DNA of 30,434 nt. It comes from Coprococcus sp. Its GTDB lineage: Bacteria > Bacillota > Clostridia > Lachnospirales > Lachnospiraceae. The first letter of the stretch is position 1. Each line of letters starts with the position of its first letter. The DNA is taken from assembly GCA_016297495.1 (NCBI GenBank), contig JAEDGN010000030.1, forward strand, positions 1 to 30,434, read 5' to 3'. The notes under the pieces are model-generated. The model was not told where the DNA came from. It was given only the letters and a program-made list of their open reading frames with translations, and searched no databases. Positions 23,257 to 30,434 of the stretch are shown here, in pieces. A program made the translations under genes and the position numbers.

Positions 23257-24438
23257 ATGGATATTGAAAGAATTAAAGAGCTGTCTGAAAGTTATCTGCA
23301 GGAGCAGGTGGATCTGCTGCTGAGGTTTACGGCTATTGACAGTGAGTCGAATTATGTGGAGGGCAATCGTCAGATTGTGGATATTGCCCGCTCTGTTCTG
23401 GAGACGATTCCGGGTATCACCATGGAAGAGATGTTTTTTGAGGGATGTGGTACTCATCTGATCGCCCGCATCAAACCGGAGAATCCAAATGGAAAGATTA
23501 TCCTGAATTCCCATCTGGACACCGTTTTTCCGGTGGGCTATGCTGCCCAGTATCCGCCGTATGTGGATGACGAAAACTGGCTTCACGGCCTCGGCAGCGG
23601 CGACTGCAAGGCAGGCTTTGCCGTTTCCGCTTTTGCTGTAAAGATTGCCAGCGAGCTTGGAATTCTTCCGAACAAGGAAATCGTTATGCTCTACAGCTGT
23701 GATGAAGAAATCGGTTCCATCACCAGCCGTGAAGTGTTTAAAAAGGAAGCACCTGGTACAGAATGTGCCTACATCTTTGAAAGTGCCGCAAAAACTGACA
23801 AAGGTTATGGCGTTGTCAGCGAACGTCGGGGTGTTATCCTTGGGGCTCTGGATATCAAGGGTGTGGAGGCCCATGCAGGCGGTGCTTATATGAAAGGCCA
23901 CAGTGCCACCAAAGAGCTGGCCCACAAAATCCTGAAACTCTACAGTTTTAATGATTATGAACGTGAAATCTACTACAATGTGGCACCGATATCCGGCGGC
24001 CGTCCAAATGGTATCGTTGCCGGCGATGCCCACATGGAATTCTGCTGTGCCGGTCTTCCGGACAATACGGCAGCTTTTGCAGAGGCTGAAGCCAATATTG
24101 AATCCCTGGCCGCTTCCAACGAAGATCCGGTCTGTGAAACAACCGTTTCTCACCGCATTCTCTTCCCGGCTCTTGAGAAAAATGAGATGGGCCACAAGGC
24201 ATTCACCATTGCCGAAAAGGCAGGCCAGATGCTTGGCATCACCATGGAAGAGATTGCAGAACCAACAGCCACCGATGCCAACTGGTTCTATTATTTCGGT
24301 GTACCGGCCGTTGATGCCTTCGGTCCCGTGGAATCCGGCATGCACACCACGGAAGAAAAAGTATTTATTCCGTCCATCGCTGAAAAGACCGCGTTATTTG
24401 CTGCTATGCTCGGCATTATGGATGATTTTAATGAATAA
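23257..24438 (+). CDS. M20-family hydrolase, probable YlmB-type formylaminopyrimidine deformylase
   Basis: This is a zinc-dependent M20 amidohydrolase (ArgE/DapE/CPG2 group) of 393 residues from this start. Metal ligands are visible: His and Asp in NSHLDTVFP, Asp in GSGDCKAG, the Glu-Glu pair in CDEEIGS, Glu in IFESAAK and His in GMHTTEE. A dimerisation lid lies between. In Bacillus the TenA/ThiXYZ pathway uses an M20 enzyme, YlmB, to deformylate formylaminopyrimidine before TenA acts. The position here between ThiX- and ThiY-like genes favours that role; a peptidase of CPG2 type is the alternative. ATG at 23257 is preferred since AGAAGG precedes it; ATG at 23233 is in frame but has no site. 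Confidence 0.88.
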   Translation: MDIERIKELSESYLQEQVDLLLRFTAIDSESNYVEGNRQIVDIARSVLETIPGITMEEMFFEGCGTHLIARIKPENPNGKIILNSHLDTVFPVGYAAQYPPYVDDENWLHGLGSGDCKAGFAVSAFAVKIASELGILPNKEIVMLYSCDEEIGSITSREVFKKEAPGTECAYIFESAAKTDKGYGVVSERRGVILGALDIKGVEAHAGGAYMKGHSATKELAHKILKLYSFNDYEREIYYNVAPISGGRPNGIVAGDAHMEFCCAGLPDNTAAFAEAEANIESLAASNEDPVCETTVSHRILFPALEKNEMGHKAFTIAEKAGQMLGITMEEIAEPTATDANWFYYFGVPAVDAFGPVESGMHTTEEKVFIPSIAEKTALFAAMLGIMDDFNE

Positions 24439-24454
24439 TTGATGAGGTGATAAA

Positions 24455-25540
24455 ATGAAAACCAGTAAATTCAAAAAAATATCTGCTCTGCTGCTGAGCG
24501 CAGCTCTTGCTCTTTCCGTTACCGCCTGCGGCAGCTCAGACAATAAAGCTGCTGATACTTCAGGCAGCACCGCTGCAGATACAGAAAATATTGCTGTTTC
24601 TGAAACAGCAGATGCTGCAGGAAAAGGCGAACCGGAGGATTTCAGTATCGTCCTGGACTGGTATCCGAACGCTGTCCATTCTTTTATTTACGTAGCCATT
24701 GAAAAGGGCTACTATGCCGAAGAAGGTCTGGACGTTCATGTAGAATTCCCGGCCAACACCAACGATGCCATCACTATGACAGCTGCCGGCAAAGCTGACG
24801 CAGGACTCTACTATCAGCCGAATATCATTTCAACAGCTGTGAATCAGGATATTCCGATCAGAATCCTCGGCACTGTCGTACAGCATCCGTTAAATATCGT
24901 TATGTCCATGAAGGACAGCAATATCAACGGTGCTAAAGACCTGAAGGATAAAATCATCGGCTATCCGGGAACAACGGACAACGAATATTTTGTCAAAGCC
25001 ATGATGGAACACAATGGGCTTTCCTATGAAGACACGACCATGCAGGATGTGGGCTTCGATCTGAACTCCGCACTCATCAGCGGCAATGTGGATGCCATTA
25101 TCGGCGCCTATATCAATCACGAATATCCAAGTCTCCTTCAGGAAGGCTACGATGTTACTTATTTTGACATCACTAAAGAAGGTGTACCTGATTACGAAGA
25201 ACTGGTTCTGGTGACCGGCGAAAATCAGGCGCAGAATGAAAGCGACAAACTGGCACGTTTTATTCGTGCTTCCAAAAAGGGCTATCAGGATATGGTGGAT
25301 GATCCGGAAGGTTCCCTGCAGATCCTGCTGGACAATCAGGATGAAGCCAATTACCCGCTGAATCCGGATATTGAAACAGCCAGCATGGAGATTCTGCTGC
25401 CGCTCATGGCCAGCGATGCCACCGGTTTCCTTGAGGTCAACAAAGAAAGCTGGCAGAAGACCGCTGACTGGCTCCTTAAGATGGGCCTGCTGAATCAGGC
25501 AGCTGATATTGATTCACTGATCGCAGATATTACACAGTAA
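24455..25540 (+). CDS. thiY: Thiamine pyrimidine-binding lipoprotein (ThiY-like)
   Basis: This 361-residue precursor is the NMT1/THI5-like binding protein of the importer. A signal sequence (KKISALLLSAALALSV) ends in lipobox VTAC, so the mature protein is anchored by a lipidated cysteine. A Ser/Thr/Ala-rich linker follows to about residue 60. Family motifs are VLDWYPNAVHSFIYVAIEKG, YYAEEGLDV, and GYPGTTDNEYF. The family binds formylaminopyrimidine; the purely eukaryotic THI5 synthases have a different active centre. ATG at 24455 follows GATGAGGTG by a few bases and is 16 bases after the hydrolase stop. A strong terminator follows. Confidence 0.93.
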   Translation: MKTSKFKKISALLLSAALALSVTACGSSDNKAADTSGSTAADTENIAVSETADAAGKGEPEDFSIVLDWYPNAVHSFIYVAIEKGYYAEEGLDVHVEFPANTNDAITMTAAGKADAGLYYQPNIISTAVNQDIPIRILGTVVQHPLNIVMSMKDSNINGAKDLKDKIIGYPGTTDNEYFVKAMMEHNGLSYEDTTMQDVGFDLNSALISGNVDAIIGAYINHEYPSLLQEGYDVTYFDITKEGVPDYEELVLVTGENQAQNESDKLARFIRASKKGYQDMVDDPEGSLQILLDNQDEANYPLNPDIETASMEILLPLMASDATGFLEVNKESWQKTADWLLKMGLLNQAADIDSLIADITQ

Positions 25541-25571
25541 ATCTCTCCAAATTCTTATCCTTGTACCCCTT

Positions 25572-25619
25572 AACGGATGTTAAAGTAAAGATACTCTTTG
25601 CTTTAACATCCGTTTTTTA
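25572..25619 (+). terminator. Terminator of the thiamine salvage operon
   Basis: AACGGATGTTAAAG pairs with CTTTAACATCCGTT (14 bp) and is followed by a T-run. It lies 32 bases past the thiY stop. The stretch from here to 25757 is A/T-rich and shows nothing recognisable. Confidence 0.93.
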
Positions 25620-25757
25620 TTCATTCTTATTTTCCTTTTCTTATATAACATATTTCAGTTATCACTTCACTTTTATAAACAATTATTCTCCACCATTTTA
25701 ATCTATTTTCCACAATTTTAGTCTGATTTACTCTTTTTTTCTAAACATTATATCGAC

Positions 25758-25813
25758 TTTTTGTTTTGCCATGATACAATATATTTATAATTTTTGTTTT
25801 GCCATGATACAAT
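25758..25813 (+). promoter_or_regulatory. Direct repeat in the hydrolase promoter region
   Basis: A 23-base sequence with core TTTGCCATGATACAAT occurs perfectly twice, at 25758-25780 and 25791-25813, with a 33-bp period. A TATAAT (25786-25791) lies between the copies, and each copy carries TACAAT, itself a fair -10 box. The second copy ends three bases before the ribosome binding site. The pair may be a duplicated promoter or tandem operators. Its reverse complement shares ATTGTATCA with the marR upstream region. Confidence 0.65.
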
Positions 25814-25831
25814 TTTGAGGAGGTTAATGAA

Positions 25832-27679
25832 ATGAGAAAATCAAAAATTGTACTTGTTGCCGCATTAATTCTGTGTCTCTTAAGTTCCATCGGAGCTCAT
25901 GTCATTCAGACTGATTTTGGAAAAGTGGAAGTAACCGAAATGCTTATCCCTGGATCAGATGGAACTGCCATCAGCGGTCTTTTATACCGTCCAAAGCAGG
26001 CATCCTCAGGAAATCCTCTGCCGCTGATTATTGCAGGACACGGCAGTTTCAACAACAAAGAAATGCAGGATCAGAATTTAATCGAATTATCCAGACGAGG
26101 CTTTATTGTCTTCGCACCAGATTCTTACCGCCACGGAAAATCATCTATCCATAATGAAAACATGGGCGAATATGCAAGCATGGTAGATTCTGTAGAAGCG
26201 CTTTACGATCTCAATTATGTGGATCAGGAAAAAGTTGCTCTGGTGGGTCATTCTATGGGTGCCGATCAATCCAATAATACAGCAAGATACTATATTGAAC
26301 AGGAAGTAACCGGACAGGGCGTCAATAAAATTTCAGCTGTATTAACCATCGGCTGTGATCCTCCATATACGTCTTATGAAATAGAAGGTCTGGACACACC
26401 TGTTCCGGTTACCATTGATTATGGTGTAGTTGAAGGAAAATACGATGAATGGTTTTTCAAGCAGGTCGATGTGGGCATGAATCCTGCCCGCTATTTTGAC
26501 AGTGAAAATGCCAGACTGTTTATCGAACAGGTTGGTGCAGATGTTAATGGTTCAGTAGAAAACGGTAAAATTTACGAAGGAACTATCAATGGTGAAACCT
26601 ACCATCGCGTCATTTATCAGAATCCGGAAATCCATCCTTTAAATCATTTTTCACGAGCTACAGCGGCATCCACCATTAATTATTTCTATACGGTACTGGG
26701 TATTCCTTCCGGCTATGAAAAAATTGATGAAAACAATCAGGTATGGTTCGTGAAAGAATTATTCAACCTTTTAGGACTTGTGGGAATATTCATGTTTATT
26801 TATCCATTCTCCTGTATATTGCTTCAGATTCCGTTCTTCTCCGGCATTATTTCCAAAAGAGAAGCAACAGGCGCACCAGCGCTTAAAAGCAGCGGTCAAA
26901 AAATCGGATTCTGGATCGTATGGGTAATTAATACAGCTCTTCCTGCGCTATTGCTGATTCCAATAGGCTTTAAATTGATTGGTCAGGAAACATTTGTTCC
27001 AGCCATTTATAATCAGCTTTTTGGTGAAGCCAACACCAATGAACTTGTCGGGTGGTCTGTAGCTATTGCTATATCCATTTTGATTGTTATTTCAGTATAT
27101 TATCTGCTGTCGGGAAAGAAAAACGGCATTTCCATCAAAGATTGGGGAATATGCGTAACTGCAGGCCAATTCTTCAAAGCTCTCCTTCTCGCTATTGCAA
27201 CAGTTTTTGGTGTATACGTTGTTGTATTTACTTTCAATTTCCTTTTTGGCACAGACTTCCGTATCTGGGTACTTGCTGTCAAAACATTTGATGTATCAAA
27301 ACTTCAATATGCCCTCGTTTACTTCCCGGGATTTGCTGTTTTCTATCTCGTCAACAGCATTACCTCCAATTACAATAATAATATCACCGGATGGAAGGAA
27401 TGGCAGAAACTGCTTGTAAGCTGTATAAGTAATGTACTTGGAATGGCTGTTTTAATCTTCATCCAGTATTCCGTTTTAATCAATGACGGTACAATCACAT
27501 TTAATGCAATGCGTATCGTCAACCTGTTCCCACTGATGGTTCTGATTCCTGCAGCAACCATTATCTCAAGACAGTATTATAAGAAAACCGGAAATATTTA
27601 TACAGGATCCTTTGTATTTGGTCTCTTCTATGCAATTGTAACCTGTGCCAATACAATGTTCCTCGGATCACTTTTTTAA
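25832..27679 (+). CDS. Alpha/beta hydrolase with polytopic membrane C-terminal half
   Basis: The 615-residue protein begins with a signal anchor (IVLVAALILCLLSSIGAHVI). An alpha/beta hydrolase domain (about residues 35-290) follows, with IIAGHGSFNN as oxyanion-side motif and nucleophile elbow GHSMGA. From about residue 300 to the end there are roughly eight hydrophobic helices, for example ELFNLLGLVGIFMFIYPFSC and AIAISILIVISVYYLLSG. The hydrolase domain should face outside. The nucleophile serine is intact; I cannot place the acid and histidine with certainty, though IHPLNHFSRA is a likely histidine region. ATG at 25832 follows GAGGAGG. It is 27 bases before glpK, which suggests release of glycerol from an ester or lipid, but the substrate is unknown. 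Confidence 0.85.
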   Translation: MRKSKIVLVAALILCLLSSIGAHVIQTDFGKVEVTEMLIPGSDGTAISGLLYRPKQASSGNPLPLIIAGHGSFNNKEMQDQNLIELSRRGFIVFAPDSYRHGKSSIHNENMGEYASMVDSVEALYDLNYVDQEKVALVGHSMGADQSNNTARYYIEQEVTGQGVNKISAVLTIGCDPPYTSYEIEGLDTPVPVTIDYGVVEGKYDEWFFKQVDVGMNPARYFDSENARLFIEQVGADVNGSVENGKIYEGTINGETYHRVIYQNPEIHPLNHFSRATAASTINYFYTVLGIPSGYEKIDENNQVWFVKELFNLLGLVGIFMFIYPFSCILLQIPFFSGIISKREATGAPALKSSGQKIGFWIVWVINTALPALLLIPIGFKLIGQETFVPAIYNQLFGEANTNELVGWSVAIAISILIVISVYYLLSGKKNGISIKDWGICVTAGQFFKALLLAIATVFGVYVVVFTFNFLFGTDFRIWVLAVKTFDVSKLQYALVYFPGFAVFYLVNSITSNYNNNITGWKEWQKLLVSCISNVLGMAVLIFIQYSVLINDGTITFNAMRIVNLFPLMVLIPAATIISRQYYKKTGNIYTGSFVFGLFYAIVTCANTMFLGSLF

Positions 27680-27706
27680 CATATCAACGGGTTGGAGGCA
27701 TCAGCT

Positions 27707-29200
27707 ATGTCAAAATATATAATGGCCCTTGACCAGGGAACTACCAGTTCCAGATGCATTCTATTTGACAGAAAAGGAACTGTCTGCAGTATGGCGCAGA
27801 AGGAATTCCCACAGATATTTCCGAATCCGGGCTGGATAGAACATGACCCGACAGTTATCTGGAATACCATATATGAGACGATAACAGAGGCTATGGCAAA
27901 GCCTGACGTTTCAGCTTCAGATATTGCGGCCATTGGTATCACCAATCAGAGGGAAACTACCGTCATATGGGATAAAGAAACAGGCGAACCCGTTTACAAT
28001 GCCATTGTCTGGCAATGCAGAAGAACATCAGGAATCATCGATACATTAAAGGAACAAGGTTATGAATCTTTTATAAAAAAAACAACCGGTCTGATTCCGG
28101 ATGCCTATTTTTCAGGCACAAAGATTAAATGGATTCTTGACAATGTGGCTGGTGCCAGGAAAAAAGCAGAAGCCGGAAAGCTCCTGTTCGGTACGATCGA
28201 TACCTGGCTGATCTGGAAATTATCCGGAGGTACAGTTCATGTAACAGACTATACCAATGCGTCAAGAACCATGCTCTATGACATCCACAAGCTCTGTTGG
28301 AATAAAAAAATCCTGGAAATTCTGGACATTCCGTCCTGTATGCTGCCAGAAGTAAAACCATCCAGCTACATTTACGGCTACACGGATCTGGCACTTACAG
28401 GCGTCCATATTCCTATTGCAGGCGCAGCAGGCGACCAGCAGGCAGCTTTATTCGGGCAGTGCTGTATTGAAGCCGGAACAGCTAAAAACACCTATGGAAC
28501 GGGTTGTTTCCTGCTGATGAACACAGGCCTTAAAGCAATTGAATCCAGAAACGGGCTGCTGACTACCATTGCCGCCAGTGTGGATGAAAATGTGGAATAT
28601 GCACTCGAAGGAAGTATTTTTACCGCAGGGTCTGCTGTGCAATGGCTGCGCGACAGCCTGCAAATAATTGAAAAATCATCGGACTCAGAGGTTTTTGCCG
28701 AAAGTGTTAAAGATACGTCAGGAGGTTATGTGGTACCGGCTTTTACCGGCCTTGGTGCACCATACTGGGATCAATATGCCAGAGGAGCTGTTGTGGGTAT
28801 TACCAGAGGTTTTACAAAAGCGCATTTTATCCGTGCGACAGTGGAGTCACTTGCTTATCAGGTATATGATATTCTAAAAGTCATGGAAAATGATGCAGGT
28901 ATTCAACTGTCTGATCTTCGAGTTGATGGCGGTGCCTGTGTGAATAATTTTCTTATACAGTTTCAATCCGATATTTTAAATATAAACGTACTTCGTCCAA
29001 AATGTATTGAGACAACGGCTCTTGGCGCTGCTTATCTTGCGGGACTGGCCGTCGGTTACTGGAGGGATAAGGATGAAATCAGGGAGAATTGGTCTTTATC
29101 CAGGACTTTTAAACCAAATATAGAGGAAGAAAAGAGAGAAAAACTGTTAAAAGGCTGGCATAAAGCTGTAAAATGTACCTTTGATTGGGAAAATAAATAA
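27707..29200 (+). CDS. glpK: Glycerol kinase
   Basis: GlpK phosphorylates glycerol to glycerol 3-phosphate with ATP. The 497-residue FGGY-family protein has the usual length. It shows ALDQGTTSSRCILFD at the N-terminus, NQRETTVIWDKETG with the glycerol-binding Arg-Glu, DYTNASRTMLYDI, GAAGDQQAALFGQ, NTYGTGCFLLMNTG and the ATP-side DGGACVNNFLIQFQ. ATG at 27707-27709 has GGAGG eight bases before it; a longer frame using TTG at 27692 is not needed. The gene is coupled to the hydrolase gene upstream and ends at a strong terminator. No glpF or glpD is in the window. Confidence 0.97.
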   Translation: MSKYIMALDQGTTSSRCILFDRKGTVCSMAQKEFPQIFPNPGWIEHDPTVIWNTIYETITEAMAKPDVSASDIAAIGITNQRETTVIWDKETGEPVYNAIVWQCRRTSGIIDTLKEQGYESFIKKTTGLIPDAYFSGTKIKWILDNVAGARKKAEAGKLLFGTIDTWLIWKLSGGTVHVTDYTNASRTMLYDIHKLCWNKKILEILDIPSCMLPEVKPSSYIYGYTDLALTGVHIPIAGAAGDQQAALFGQCCIEAGTAKNTYGTGCFLLMNTGLKAIESRNGLLTTIAASVDENVEYALEGSIFTAGSAVQWLRDSLQIIEKSSDSEVFAESVKDTSGGYVVPAFTGLGAPYWDQYARGAVVGITRGFTKAHFIRATVESLAYQVYDILKVMENDAGIQLSDLRVDGGACVNNFLIQFQSDILNINVLRPKCIETTALGAAYLAGLAVGYWRDKDEIRENWSLSRTFKPNIEEEKREKLLKGWHKAVKCTFDWENK

Positions 29201-29225
29201 AATCTATAACTGAGCCATTCACTTA

Positions 29226-29271
29226 AACGCCGTGCAGTCAGGATAATTCCTTTAAAATGCACGGCGTTTTT
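29226..29271 (+). terminator. Terminator after glpK
   Basis: AACGCCGTGCA (29226-29236) and TGCACGGCGTT (29258-29268) form an 11-bp stem followed by a short T-run. It ends the plus-strand operon. On the minus strand the A/T flank is weaker, but it may also stop the convergent marR transcript. Confidence 0.9.
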
Positions 29272-29280
29272 GGTACATAA

Positions 29281-29763
29281 CTATAAATTGTTCTTTTTTC
29301 CATCTGCCTTGAACGCTTCTGAAAGCGCATTGATGATCTGATAAAAAGTAGCCTGATGTTCATCTGGAATTGTATCCCAGAGTTCAAAAATATGCTGAAA
29401 GCAGCCTTCATTAATGAATTGCACATATTGATCATATGCCTGCAGGCCTTTTTCTGTGACAGTAAGAAAAATATCCTTTTGATTGTCAGCCATATGTATC
29501 TTTCTGATATATTGCTTGTCCATCAGCTTCTTTACATTATTTGAAAAAGTTCCCCGTGTAATCCCCATATCCGCTGCAATTTCTGACATTTTTACTTTGC
29601 CGTCAGCCTCCATAATAGCTTCCAGAGTATGAATCTGAGCAGAAGAAACATCAATATAAGTACCCTCCAGTGCATAGGATTGTGTATAATTTCTGGCATA
29701 TATGTTAAAAAGATAAAAAAGAGTTTTAATAAATAATCTGTGATTTCCCATCCATTCTAACAT
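29281..29763 (-). CDS. MarR-family transcriptional regulator
   Basis: This is a 160-residue winged-helix protein that would bind palindromic DNA as a dimer. Helices 1-2 (FIKTLFYLFNIYARNYTQSY) supply the dimer region. The DNA-binding part is VSSAQIHTLEAIMEADGKVK, MSEIAADMGITRGTFSNNVK (recognition helix) and the wing KIHMADNQKDIFLTVTEKG. ATG at 29761-29763 follows TAGGAG. The gene converges on glpK. Motif sharing between its upstream region and the hydrolase promoter suggests that it regulates the hydrolase-glpK pair as well as itself; this is inference. The inducer is unknown. Confidence 0.93.
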   Translation of the reverse strand: MLEWMGNHRLFIKTLFYLFNIYARNYTQSYALEGTYIDVSSAQIHTLEAIMEADGKVKMSEIAADMGITRGTFSNNVKKLMDKQYIRKIHMADNQKDIFLTVTEKGLQAYDQYVQFINEGCFQHIFELWDTIPDEHQATFYQIINALSEAFKADGKKNNL

Positions 29764-29798
29764 AATAATAATCTCCTAAAACAGTATTTTCTTTGTAT

Positions 29799-29871
29799 AT
29801 TGTATCAAATAAATTTTTTTAATAAAGCAAAATCAATTCGGTAAAATAACAAATTTGGCTGTGTATCAAAT
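29799..29871. promoter_or_regulatory. Repeated TGTATCAAAT motif upstream of the MarR gene
   Basis: TGTATCAAAT occurs at 29801-29810 and again at 29862-29871. The first copy lies inside TTGTATATTGTATCAA, an imperfect palindrome of MarR-box size. On the minus strand it overlaps a likely promoter, TTTATT-16-TACAAT, for the MarR gene. Both features suggest autoregulation. Confidence 0.5.
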
Positions 29872-29882
29872 GGATTTTTCAT

Positions 29883-30434
29883 CTATTTATCTATTTTACG
29901 TCCTTTAACAAAAGTATCCCTGACCTGATATTCCTGATCCATGATCAGTACATCAGCATCTTTGCCCGGCGCCAGACTGCCGATCCGGTCCTGGATGCCC
30001 AGCATGGAGGCCGGATTTTCTGTAAGCAGCGGCAGTATTTTTTCCGGGGCTTCGCCGGTGAATCGAATCAGATTTCTGAAGGCCTGACCTGTTGTAAGCG
30101 TACTGCCGGCTCTGGTACCATCCTTTAGTTTGGCATCCCCGTCTTCGACAACGACTTCATTCACTCCCAGTCTGTATTCGCCGTCCGGAAGCCCGGCAGC
30201 CATAATGGAATCCGTAATGGCAATGACCCGGTCATAGCCTTTTACTTTCAGAAGGAAACGCACAGATCCCGGATGCAGATGACGCCCGTCACAGATGGCC
30301 TCACAATAAATATCCGATTCAAGAATCGCACCCATAATAGCCGGTTCATGCTGATGGAACAGACGCATGGCATTAAAAGTATGGGTAGCTGCAGCAGCTC
30401 CTTCACGAATACATTTCCATGCAGTCTCATAATC
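29883..30434 (-). CDS. nagA: N-acetylglucosamine-6-phosphate deacetylase, N-terminus beyond the window
   Basis: NagA removes acetate from GlcNAc-6-phosphate to give glucosamine-6-phosphate for catabolism or wall synthesis. The frame is open from the right edge of the window. The first visible residues, DYETAWKCIREGAAAATHTF, continue into NAMR (the GATHTFNAM-type block with a ligand histidine). Then come ICDGRHLHPG, AITDSIMAAG with the catalytic aspartate, and the C-terminal ENPASMLGIQDRIGSLAPGKDADV found across amidohydrolases. About 183 residues are present, roughly the second half. An internal ATG at 30366-30368 is not the start. No terminator is clear between its stop and the MarR gene, so readthrough into marR is possible. 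Confidence 0.95.
   Translation of the reverse strand, partial: DYETAWKCIREGAAAATHTFNAMRLFHQHEPAIMGAILESDIYCEAICDGRHLHPGSVRFLLKVKGYDRVIAITDSIMAAGLPDGEYRLGVNEVVVEDGDAKLKDGTRAGSTLTTGQAFRNLIRFTGEAPEKILPLLTENPASMLGIQDRIGSLAPGKDADVLIMDQEYQVRDTFVKGRKIDK

Noticed and set aside
23221..24345. A 374-codon minus-strand open frame
   Set aside because: It is the antisense of the M20 hydrolase, whose metal-ligand motifs on the plus strand are unambiguous.

Overview
The window looks like chromosome from a Gram-positive anaerobe of the Clostridia, most likely Lachnospiraceae. The evidence is the str-operon order rpsL-rpsG-fusA-tuf, strong AGGAGG ribosome binding sites, Firmicutes-type lipoproteins and ABC importers, a TPP riboswitch with an intrinsic terminator, and a clostridial SelD/YedF/DUF3343 set. 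No rRNA, tRNA, CRISPR array, transposase or phage gene was seen.

Region 1 (1-4387, minus strand) is the translation operon. rpsL has a strong promoter, followed by rpsG (GTG start), fusA (TTG start) and tuf, which has a promoter of its own and runs off the left edge. Region 2 (4442-5577, minus) is an MFS transporter gene that appears to have lost about three transmembrane helices in frame. Its leader encodes a 27-residue peptide, starts almost at the predicted transcript 5' end, and can fold into two mutually exclusive hairpins. This is the strongest candidate here for undescribed regulation.

Region 3 (5590-11057, minus) is a selenium and metal-trafficking cluster: a His-rich CobW GTPase, a second CobW-like GTPase fused to a DUF1980-like domain, a LOR/SDH-type (TIGR00300-like) protein, SelD, YedF and a DUF3343 protein. 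Region 4 (11211-13954, plus) diverges from it and carries moaC, a MOSC protein and a siroheme sulfite/nitrite reductase. The last has its ribosome binding site inside a terminator-like hairpin. The two regions together suggest selenium and molybdenum cofactor handling.

Region 5 (13992-19481, minus) is an alpha-galactoside operon: GH36 alpha-galactosidase, sugar-binding lipoprotein and two CUT1 permeases. It is divergent from an AraC regulator (19585-20538, plus), and the shared intergenic region holds 20-bp-spaced repeats that look like its operator. Region 6 (20548-25619, plus) is a TPP-riboswitch operon for salvage of degraded thiamine: tenA, ThiZ-like ATPase, ThiX-like permease, an M20 hydrolase in the position of YlmB, and a ThiY-like lipoprotein. 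A 189-bp inverted-repeat element sits inside it.

Region 7 (25758-29271, plus) pairs a membrane-anchored alpha/beta hydrolase carrying a polytopic C-terminal half with glycerol kinase. A convergent MarR regulator (29281-29763, minus) shares TGATACA-type motifs with the hydrolase promoter. The right edge holds the C-terminal part of nagA (minus). No gene-free stretch exceeds 300 bases; the larger gaps (13795-13991, 19316-19584, 20539-20785, 22962-23256, 25541-25831) are described as features.
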